DNA of 64,000 nt, from NCBI GenBank assembly GCA_963761735.1, contig CAVXHQ010000005.1, positions 1,167,362 to 1,231,361 of the forward strand. Direction: 5' to 3'. The DNA comes from CAVXHQ01 sp963761735 (lineage in GTDB: Bacteria; Pseudomonadota; Alphaproteobacteria; Rhodobacterales; Rhodobacteraceae). A program made the translations under genes and the position numbers. Shown here one piece after another: positions 45,700-52,909 of this stretch (its first letter is position 1; every line of letters begins with the position of its first letter). The notes beneath the pieces are model-generated. The model did no database searches, had not been told where the DNA came from, and saw only the letters and a list, made by a program, of their open reading frames with translations.

Positions 45700-46908
45700 A
45701 TGGACGCTCTGGGCGCCGACACGTCGGATAATCTTGCCGCGCATTTCCTGCTGGACCCTGACGTCACGTTCCTCAACCACGGCTCGTTCGGGGCCTGTCC
45801 CGCGCCTGTGTTCGCGGCCTATCAGGGCTGGCAGCGGCGGCTCGAGGCGCAGCCGGTCGCCTTCCTCGATCCGGTGCGCGGATATGCGGCGTTCCTGCGC
45901 ACGGCGCGGCGGGCATTGGCCGCCGAGGTGGGCGCGGAGGCCGACGATCTGGTTGGTGTGATGAACGCCACGGTGGGTCTGAACATCGCGATACAATCCC
46001 TGGCGCTGTCGCTGGCGCCCGGTGACGAGATCCTGACCTGCGATCATGAATACGGCGCGCTGGACAAGACCTGGGATTTCGTCTGCGCCCGGACCGGCGC
46101 TGAAATGCGGCGGATCACCCTGCCGATGCCGCATGTCTCGGTATCCGCGTTCACCGACGCGATGCGCACCGGGTTGACGGACCGCACCCGCATCCTGTTT
46201 CTCAGCCACATCACCTCGCCCACCGCCCTCGTGCTGCCGATTGCGCGGATCGTGGCCGAGGCGCGCGCGCTCGGTATCCTGGTGGTGATCGACGGTGCCC
46301 ACGTGCCGGGACACATGCCGCTCGACCTTGGGGCGCTGGACGCGGATATCTATGCGGGCAATTGCCACAAATGGCTGATGGCGCCGAAAGGATCGGCGTT
46401 CCTGCACATCCGGCGCGGATTGCAGGAGCGCGTCGACCCGCTGGTCATCTCGCACGGCTGGTCGGCGGACCGCGCCGAGCCCGGCCCGTTCGGCAACACC
46501 GCCTTCGTCGACCGGATGGAAATGCAGGGCACCCGCGACCCGTCGGCCTTTCTGGCGGTGCCGGATGCCATCGCCTTTCGCGCGGCCCACGATTGGGACC
46601 GCGTCGGGGCGCGCTGCCACGACATTGCGCAGGAAACCGCCGCCCGTGTCGCGCGCCTGACCGGCATCGCCGCGCTGTCGTCGCCGGATCTGTGCGCGCC
46701 GCAGATGGTGTCGATGCCGGTGCCGCGCACCGATCCCGTGGCGCTGCAAGCTGCACTGATGCACGAGGCGGCCATCGAAATCCCCTGTTTCGACTGGCAC
46801 GATACCACCATCGTGCGCCTCTCGGTTCAGGGGTACAACTCGGCCAAAGACATGGATCTGCTCGTCACCACGCTCGACCGCCTTCTTGTCGGCTTGCCGG
46901 AACGATGA
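45700..46908 (+). CDS. Class V PLP aminotransferase (isopenicillin-N epimerase-like)
   Basis: A 402-residue PLP enzyme. It has 'VTFLNHGSFGACPAPV', 'VVIDGAHVPGHMPLDL' (PLP aspartate and histidine), and the Schiff-base lysine near residue 224 in 'GNCHKWLMAPKGSAFL'. The H-K-W context is that of the isopenicillin-N epimerase / cysteine desulfurase-like branch, so it may epimerise or cleave an amino acid or small peptide rather than transfer an amino group. Translational coupling with the peptide importer and the GntR regulator (ATGA) ties it to the imported ligand. Confidence 0.88.
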   Translation: MDALGADTSDNLAAHFLLDPDVTFLNHGSFGACPAPVFAAYQGWQRRLEAQPVAFLDPVRGYAAFLRTARRALAAEVGAEADDLVGVMNATVGLNIAIQSLALSLAPGDEILTCDHEYGALDKTWDFVCARTGAEMRRITLPMPHVSVSAFTDAMRTGLTDRTRILFLSHITSPTALVLPIARIVAEARALGILVVIDGAHVPGHMPLDLGALDADIYAGNCHKWLMAPKGSAFLHIRRGLQERVDPLVISHGWSADRAEPGPFGNTAFVDRMEMQGTRDPSAFLAVPDAIAFRAAHDWDRVGARCHDIAQETAARVARLTGIAALSSPDLCAPQMVSMPVPRTDPVALQAALMHEAAIEIPCFDWHDTTIVRLSVQGYNSAKDMDLLVTTLDRLLVGLPER

Positions 46909-47687
46909 CCGGCGCGCAGGGCCCTCTGCGCTTTCTTGAACCGCTGGACCGGGGCGTGCGTGGCGGCGCCGTTCTCGACGCGCTGGCGGTGATGATCGCG
47001 CGCGCGGGCCTGTGCGTCGGCGACCGTTTGCCGCCGGAAGTGCAGATCGCGCACAGCCTTGGCGTCGGGCGGTCGACGATCCGCGAGGCCCTGAACCGCT
47101 GGGAAGGGATCGGCCTGATCCGGCGGCGACAGGGCGACGGCACCTATATCGCGGCCCCCGTGCCCGACCCGGACGGGCCTGTGCCTTTCGTCGTGCGGCT
47201 CGAAGGCGAGGCCGTTCTGCGCCTGCTCGAGGTGCGCCGCACCCTCGAGGTGGGCGTCGTCCGGCTGGCGGCGGAACGTGCCCCGCCGCTGGCCCGGCGC
47301 GAGATCGGCAGGCTGGCGGCAACCTTGCTGGAGATCGTCGCCGCGCGCGGCAGCTATCGCGCCGCCGACAAGCTGTTTCATCAGGCGATCTGCGATGCCT
47401 CCGGCAACCCGCTGTTCGCACCGATGCTGTCCCGCCTCGATCAGGCGTTCGAACGTGCGGACGACAGCCCGTTCAACCGCAACGCCTTTGGCCGGCACAG
47501 CTTTCCGGCGCACCGCGCCCTTGCGGATGCCATTATCGCCGCCGATCCGGATACCGCCGAGGCCGCGTGCAAGGCGATTATCGACAGCGTCGCCGGTGAG
47601 GTGCGCGACATCATCGCCAAAGGAGACGCAGACCGCGCTGCGGGCCCCGTGACCGACCCTGCGCCAGGCGCCGGGCGAGATGCCTGA
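46905..47687 (+). CDS. GntR family regulator (FadR subfamily)
   Basis: A 260-residue regulator. N-terminal winged helix: 'GDRLPPEVQIAHSLGVGRSTIREALNRWEGIGLIRRRQGDGTYI' region at residues 38-82; C-terminal FadR/FCD-type helical effector domain (residues 95-235) with 'LFHQAICDASGNPLF'. Being the last gene of the peptide operon it probably controls it, perhaps through the TGTCAGACA dyad at 40067-40084. The C-terminal 25 residues are disordered (A/P/G-rich). Confidence 0.9.
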   Translation: MTGAQGPLRFLEPLDRGVRGGAVLDALAVMIARAGLCVGDRLPPEVQIAHSLGVGRSTIREALNRWEGIGLIRRRQGDGTYIAAPVPDPDGPVPFVVRLEGEAVLRLLEVRRTLEVGVVRLAAERAPPLARREIGRLAATLLEIVAARGSYRAADKLFHQAICDASGNPLFAPMLSRLDQAFERADDSPFNRNAFGRHSFPAHRALADAIIAADPDTAEAACKAIIDSVAGEVRDIIAKGDADRAAGPVTDPAPGAGRDA

Positions 47688-47808
47688 CGCGTGACAGCCG
47701 CCTATGGCGACGGAAACGGCGTCCGCCTGTGGGCGACGGTGGGCATTGAGGCTCCGGACCCCCCGAAACCGGGATTTCGTCCGGAAAAGACGGTGGCCCG
47801 TTTGAAAA

Positions 47809-47824
47809 TGACAGACGCCTGTCA
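47809..47824. promoter_or_regulatory. Possible LacI-type operator upstream of the LacI gene
   Basis: TGACAGAC-GCCTGTCA, a near-perfect 16-base palindrome with the central CG usual in LacI-family operators, 60 bases before the LacI-type gene. It also contains the TGTCAG half-site seen at 40072. Confidence 0.5.
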
Positions 47825-47833
47825 GAAAATGAT

Positions 47834-47845
47834 TGACGTATGTCA
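47834..47845. promoter_or_regulatory. Second small palindrome upstream of the LacI gene
   Basis: TGAC-GTAT-GTCA, flanked by TT and TCAA that extend the symmetry in part, centred 23 bases (about two helical turns) from the palindrome at 47809-47824. Could be a second regulator site. Confidence 0.4.
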
Positions 47846-47883
47846 TCAAGGCTCGCATGGTCGCGTCATCTGGGAGGACGGCG

Positions 47884-48948
47884 TTGAAATTTGCGACACT
47901 TCTCGACGTGGCGCGCTCGGCTGGCGTCAGTTACGCAACGGCGGACCGGGTTGTGAATGCCCGGGGCGGCGTTGCGGAAAAATCGAAAGTACGGGTGCAC
48001 GATGCCATCGCCGCTCTCGGATACCGGCGCGACGAGAGCGCCGCGAACCTCGCCCGCAAACGGATCTACCGGTTTCATTTCCTGCTGCCCGACGACAGCA
48101 ACGAATTCTTCTGCGCGCTCAACGACGCGGTGCAGGCGCACAGCCGGCAACCCCGCGTCTCGCGGACCGCGTTTCAGGTCACGCGCATGCCGGCGTTTTG
48201 CGAAACGGCGCTGGTCCGCGCCCTCGACGGTATCGACGCGGGCCAGACGGAATGCCTCTGTGTCGTCGCCCTCGATACCCCGGCGGCGGTTGACGCGGTG
48301 CGCCGGGCGCGCGCCCGTGGCGTGCCGGTCGTGACGCTGGTGTCCGATATCGCCGCCGACGCGCGCGACCATTACGTCGGCATCGACAATCTGGTGGCGG
48401 GGCGCACCGCCGGACGGATGATGGGGCTGGCGCATTTTCGGCGGCCCGGATGCGTCCTGCCGATCATCGGCGCTGCCCGCGCCCACGACCACACCGAACG
48501 CCTGCGGGGATTTCGCGCACTGTTGCGGATGCAGTTTCCGCAGGTCGAGATCCTCGATCCGGTCGTCAGCGGCGACGATGCGGCGACGATCCATCGGGCC
48601 CTGTCGCAGGCGTCGCGGGCCCACCCGGGCCTCAGCGGCGTCTACAACGTCGGTGCCGGCAACGAGGGCCTGACCGGCTGGGTGTCGGGTATCGCCTCAC
48701 CCAGCCGCCCGGCGATCGTCCTGCACGAACTGCTGCCCGGCTCGCGCCGCGCGCTCGAGGCCGGGTGGATCGACGCGGTGATCGACCAGAAACCCTACGA
48801 GACCATCGGCGAGGCCCTGCGCATCATGCACCTTGTCGCCGACGGACAGCCGCCACCCCACGCCGTCCCCGGCATCGCCCCCGCCATCTACCTTTGCGAA
48901 AACCTGCCGCCCGCCGGCCCCTCATCAGATCGGAACCCACCACGATGA
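47884..48948 (+). CDS. LacI family transcriptional regulator
   Basis: A 354-residue repressor type protein: helix-turn-helix at residues 4-25 ('TLLDVARSAGVSYATADRVV'), hinge, then a periplasmic-binding-like effector domain similar to ribose/xylose-type ligands ('GIDNLVAGRTAGRMMGLAHF' area). The start is a TTG with GGAGGA placed correctly; there is no suitable ATG at this place. It overlaps xylA by four bases, so it is cotranscribed with the genes it probably controls. Confidence 0.88.
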   Translation: MKFATLLDVARSAGVSYATADRVVNARGGVAEKSKVRVHDAIAALGYRRDESAANLARKRIYRFHFLLPDDSNEFFCALNDAVQAHSRQPRVSRTAFQVTRMPAFCETALVRALDGIDAGQTECLCVVALDTPAAVDAVRRARARGVPVVTLVSDIAADARDHYVGIDNLVAGRTAGRMMGLAHFRRPGCVLPIIGAARAHDHTERLRGFRALLRMQFPQVEILDPVVSGDDAATIHRALSQASRAHPGLSGVYNVGAGNEGLTGWVSGIASPSRPAIVLHELLPGSRRALEAGWIDAVIDQKPYETIGEALRIMHLVADGQPPPHAVPGIAPAIYLCENLPPAGPSSDRNPPR

Positions 48949-50240
48949 CCTCCTATTTCGCCGATATCGAACCCATAGCCTATGCCCCCGACGCCGAAGG
49001 ACTGGCGTTTCGGCACTACGATGCCACGCGGATGCTGGGTGAGCGGTCGTTGCAGGATCACCTGCGGTTCGCCGCCTGCTACTGGCACAGCTTTGTCTGG
49101 GACGGCAGCGATCCGTTCGGCGGGCAGACGTTTCAGCGGCCCTGGTTTCCCGCCGACACGATGGATCTGGCCAGGCGCAAGGCCGACGACGCCTTCGAGA
49201 TGTTCCGCATTCTCGGCGTGCCGTTCTGGTGCTTTCACGATCACGACATCCGCCCCGAAGGCGCGTCCCTGCGCGAGAGCCACGACCGCCTGAACGAGAT
49301 GGCCGATTACGTCCTGGCCAAGATGGAGGACGGCGGTCCGAAACTGCTCTGGGGCACGGCCAACATGTTCTCGAACCGCCGGTACATGTCGGGTGCGAGC
49401 ACCAATCCCGACCCCGACGTGTTCGCCTATTGCGCCAGCACGGTGAAATCCTGCATGGACGTCACCCACCGGCTGGGCGGCGAAAATTATGTCCTGTGGG
49501 GCGGCCGCGAGGGCTATGAGACGCTGCTCAACACCGATCTGGACCGTGAATTGCAGCAGATGGGCCGGTTCTTGCAGATGGTCGTCGACTACAAGCACAA
49601 GATCGGCTTCAAAGGCGCGATCCTGATCGAGCCGAAACCGCAGGAGCCGACCAAGCACCAGTACGACTACGACGTCGCCACGGTCTACGGATTCCTCAAG
49701 CGGTTCGGTCTCGAGGGCGAAGTGAAGTTGAACGTCGAGCAGGGACATGCCATTCTGGCCGGTCACAGCTTCGAGCATGAACTGGCGATGGCGCGCACAC
49801 TGGGCCTGTTCGGCAGCATCGACATGAACCGCAACGATTACCAGTCCGGCTGGGACACCGACCAGTTCCCGAACAACACGCCCGAGGCGGCGCTGGCCTA
49901 TTACGAGGTGCTCAGGGCAGGCGGGTTCACGACCGGCGGCACGAACTTCGACAGCAAGCTGCGGCGCCAGTCGATCGATCCGGTCGATCTGATCGCGGCC
50001 CATGTCGGCGGCATGGATGTCTGTGCGCGTGGTTTTGACGCCGCGTGGAAGATGCTGGGCGACGATGCCCTCGAAGGTCCGCGCCGGGCGCGCTATGCAG
50101 GCTGGGAAGGCGCCGGACATCTGGCCGAGGGCCAGACCCTCGACGGCATCGCCGCCGACGCCGAGGCGCGCGAGCTGAACCCGCAGCCCGAATCGGGGCG
50201 TCAGGAAATACTCGAGAACATCGTCAACCGCTACGTCTGA
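48945..50240 (+). CDS. xylA: Xylose isomerase
   Basis: A 431-residue class II xylose isomerase converting D-xylose to D-xylulose. Catalytic His98 and Asp101 lie in 'WCFHDHDIRPEG'; further marks are 'YVLWGGREGYETLLNTD', metal ligands in 'LIEPKPQEPTKHQYD' and 'NVEQGHAILAGHSFEHE', and 'GSIDMNRNDYQSGWDTDQFP' area. Full length. No xylulokinase is in the window, so the product must be phosphorylated elsewhere, or the enzyme acts on a related aldose. Confidence 0.95.
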   Translation: MTSYFADIEPIAYAPDAEGLAFRHYDATRMLGERSLQDHLRFAACYWHSFVWDGSDPFGGQTFQRPWFPADTMDLARRKADDAFEMFRILGVPFWCFHDHDIRPEGASLRESHDRLNEMADYVLAKMEDGGPKLLWGTANMFSNRRYMSGASTNPDPDVFAYCASTVKSCMDVTHRLGGENYVLWGGREGYETLLNTDLDRELQQMGRFLQMVVDYKHKIGFKGAILIEPKPQEPTKHQYDYDVATVYGFLKRFGLEGEVKLNVEQGHAILAGHSFEHELAMARTLGLFGSIDMNRNDYQSGWDTDQFPNNTPEAALAYYEVLRAGGFTTGGTNFDSKLRRQSIDPVDLIAAHVGGMDVCARGFDAAWKMLGDDALEGPRRARYAGWEGAGHLAEGQTLDGIAADAEARELNPQPESGRQEILENIVNRYV

Positions 50241-50258
50241 TAGCCGAAAGGGATCGCC

Positions 50259-51317
50259 ATGAAGACCATCAAGGGACCGGCGCTGTTTCTGGCGCAGTTC
50301 GCCAGCGACGCGCCACCGTTCGACAGTTGGGACGGCATCACGAAATGGGCCGCCGATTGCGGCTATGTGGGCGTGCAGGTGCCCAGCTGGGACGCGCGGC
50401 TGATCGACCTCGAAAAGGCGGCCGAAAGCCGTGATTACTGCGACGAGATCGCGGGCAGGGGCCGCGACAACGGCGTCGAGATCACCGAGCTTTCGACCCA
50501 CCTTCAGGGACAGCTCGTCGCCGTGCACCCGGCCTACGACACCGCCTTCGACGGGTTCGCGGACCCCGCCGTGCGCGGCAACCCGGCGGTACGGCAGGAA
50601 TGGGCGGTCGAGCAGGTAAAGCTGGCGCTGACGGCCTCGCGCAATTTCGGGATCGGCGCCCATGCGACGTTTTCGGGCGCGCTGGCCTGGCCCTACGTCT
50701 ATCCGTGGCCGCAGCGCCCCGCCGGTCTGGTCGAGGCGGCGTTCGACGAGCTGGCCGCGCGCTGGCGCCCGATACTGGATCACGCCGAGGACTGCGGCGT
50801 CGATGTCTGCTATGAGATCCACCCCGGCGAAGACCTGCACGACGGTGTCACCTTCGAGATGTTCCTCGAACGTGTGGGCAATCATCCCCGCTGCAACATG
50901 CTTTACGATCCGTCGCATTACGTGCTGCAATGCATGGATTATCTCGACAACATCGACATCTACAAAGACCGCATCCGCATGTTCCACGTCAAGGACGCCG
51001 AGTTCAATCCGACGGGCCGACAGGGCGTCTACGGCGGCTATCAGCCCTGGGTCGACCGGGCCGGGCGGTTCCGGTCGCCGGGCGACGGTCAGGTCGATTT
51101 CGGGGCGGTGTTCTCGAAGATGGCGGCGAACGATTTCGACGGCTGGGCAGTCGTCGAATGGGAATGCGCGATCAAACACCCCGAGGACGGCGCCCGCGAA
51201 GGCGCGCAGTTCGTGCGCGATCATATCATCCGCGTCACCGACCGCGCCTTCGACGATTTCGCCGGTGGCGGGGCCGACGATGCGGCAAACCGCAGGATGC
51301 TGGGGATTGACCGGTGA
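50259..51317 (+). CDS. Sugar phosphate isomerase/epimerase (TIM barrel)
   Basis: A 352-residue xylose-isomerase-like TIM-barrel protein (AP-endonuclease-2 fold). Putative metal ligands: Glu in 'CYEIHPGEDLHDG', Asp/His in 'LYDPSHYVLQ', His in 'MFHVKDAEFNP', and Glu in 'VVEWECAIKHP'. These proteins isomerise or epimerise keto-sugars or inositols. It follows xylA by 18 bases with AAGGGAT as ribosome-binding site, and is followed by a MocA-type dehydrogenase, a frequent pair in sugar-interconversion operons. Confidence 0.88.
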   Translation: MKTIKGPALFLAQFASDAPPFDSWDGITKWAADCGYVGVQVPSWDARLIDLEKAAESRDYCDEIAGRGRDNGVEITELSTHLQGQLVAVHPAYDTAFDGFADPAVRGNPAVRQEWAVEQVKLALTASRNFGIGAHATFSGALAWPYVYPWPQRPAGLVEAAFDELAARWRPILDHAEDCGVDVCYEIHPGEDLHDGVTFEMFLERVGNHPRCNMLYDPSHYVLQCMDYLDNIDIYKDRIRMFHVKDAEFNPTGRQGVYGGYQPWVDRAGRFRSPGDGQVDFGAVFSKMAANDFDGWAVVEWECAIKHPEDGAREGAQFVRDHIIRVTDRAFDDFAGGGADDAANRRMLGIDR

Positions 51318-51429
51318 GCCGGATCGCCGGTGAAGCGGACCCCGGCTGCGACGTAAAGTTCGACGCCGGTGGTAATGGCGGGTCACAGAGTATCCGCGTT
51401 TGCGAATTTCCGATCGAGGGGACAAAAAA

Positions 51430-52572
51430 ATGACGGCACTCAGACTGGGCATGGTCGGCGGCGGCACCGATGCGTTCATCGGCGGCGTTCACCGCATCGC
51501 AAGCCGGATCGACGGGCGGTTCGATCTCGTTGCGGGGGCGCTGTCGTCGACGCCGGAGAAATCCAGGGCATCGGGTGCCGTGCTGGGGCTGGACCCGGAC
51601 CGTTGCTATGGCACCTTTCAGGAAATGGCCGAGGCCGAGGCCGCGCGGCCCGACGGGATCGAGGTGGTGTCGATCGTGACACCCAACCACATGCATTTCG
51701 CCCCCGCGAAGGCGTTTCTCGACCGGGGCATCCACGTCATCTGCGACAAGCCGCTGACCGCGACGATGGCCGATGCGCGCAGCTTTGCCGAAACGGTCGC
51801 GGGCTCCGATGCGCTGTTTTTCCTCACCCACAATTACACCGGCTATCCGATGATCCGGGCCGCACAGGCGATGGTGGCCGAGGGTGCCATCGGCAGGATC
51901 CGTGTCGTGCAGGTGGAATATCCGCAGGACTGGCTGACGCAGGCCTCCGAGAACGATGGCTCGAAACAGGCGCAGTGGCGCACCGATCCCGAACGCTCGG
52001 GTGCGGGCGGCAGCACCGGCGACATCGGCACCCATGCCCATAACCTTGCGTGTTTCGTATCCGGACTGGTGGTGGCGGAACTGGCCGCCGACCTGCAGTC
52101 GTTCGTGTCGGGTCGGCAGCTCGACGACAATGCCCATGTCATGCTGCGGTTCGATGGCGGCGCGCGCGGGATGCTGTGGTGCAGTCAGGTGGCGCCGGGC
52201 AATGAAAACGGCCTGAAACTGCGGCTCTACGGCGAGACCGGCGGACTGGAATGGAAGCAGGAAGACCCGAATTATCTGTGGCACACGCCGTTCGGCGCGC
52301 CAAAGCGCCTGCTGACGCGCAACGGCCCCGGATCGGGACCGCAGGCCGCCGCCGTGTCGCGGATTCCGGCCGGACACCCGGAGGGCTACCTCGAAGGGTT
52401 CGCCAATATCTACACCGGGATCGCCGATGCCATCGAGGCCGCGCGCGACGGCAAACCGCGCCCCGCCGGTGCCGCCTTGCTGCCCGGTATCGACGCGGGC
52501 CTTGCCGGCATGGCGTTTATCGACGCCTGCGTCCGGTCGTCGGCGGACAATGCCGCATGGACCAAGGTGTAG
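51430..52572 (+). CDS. Gfo/Idh/MocA family oxidoreductase
   Basis: A 380-residue NAD(P)-dependent dehydrogenase. Rossmann start 'LGMVGGGTDAFIGGVHRIA', 'VTPNHMHFAPAKAFLDRGIHVICDKPLT' area with the D-K-P version of the E-K-P catalytic motif, and 'GDIGTHAHNLACFVSG' where family histidines sit. The ATG at 51430 follows GAGGGGAC; an in-frame start at 51400 is less likely. It likely oxidises a sugar hydroxyl before or after the TIM-barrel isomerase acts. Confidence 0.9.
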   Translation: MTALRLGMVGGGTDAFIGGVHRIASRIDGRFDLVAGALSSTPEKSRASGAVLGLDPDRCYGTFQEMAEAEAARPDGIEVVSIVTPNHMHFAPAKAFLDRGIHVICDKPLTATMADARSFAETVAGSDALFFLTHNYTGYPMIRAAQAMVAEGAIGRIRVVQVEYPQDWLTQASENDGSKQAQWRTDPERSGAGGSTGDIGTHAHNLACFVSGLVVAELAADLQSFVSGRQLDDNAHVMLRFDGGARGMLWCSQVAPGNENGLKLRLYGETGGLEWKQEDPNYLWHTPFGAPKRLLTRNGPGSGPQAAAVSRIPAGHPEGYLEGFANIYTGIADAIEAARDGKPRPAGAALLPGIDAGLAGMAFIDACVRSSADNAAWTKV

Positions 52573-52852
52573 GCGTTCCCTGTCGCCGGTGGCGGTGCCC
52601 TGCGTTTCAAACGGCGTCGCGGTGCCGCGCGACGATGGCTGCGCTGACATCACCTCTAGATCGCGGTGGAACGGACCGGGCCGTACCGGCACGATAACCT
52701 GCGGCCCGCACCGGCCCGTACCGGGTGACGGCGGGCCGGGTGCGGACACCCGCGTCGATGTATCGCCCCGTCCGGCGCTGACACCGCGCCGTCGCGCTCT
52801 GATCGCGAACTGCGGGCGTCGCAGCTTTCCCGTAAATGTCTGCGTTCGCCCC

Positions 52853-52887
52853 TTGACCTTCCCCTCGCTGTAACCCCCATGTCGGCA
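52853..52887 (+). promoter_or_regulatory. CueR-type promoter candidate for copA
   Basis: TTGACCTTCCCCTCGCTG at 52853-52870 matches the left half of the classical MerR/CueR copper promoter (TTGACC-TTCCCC-T-GCTG), but the right half is TAACCCCC rather than GGAAGGT. It lies 40 bases before copA, and a CueR-like gene follows copA. Nothing else was recognised in 52573-52909. Confidence 0.55.
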
Positions 52888-52909
52888 GAAGCACGAAAGC
52901 GAGGCTCCC

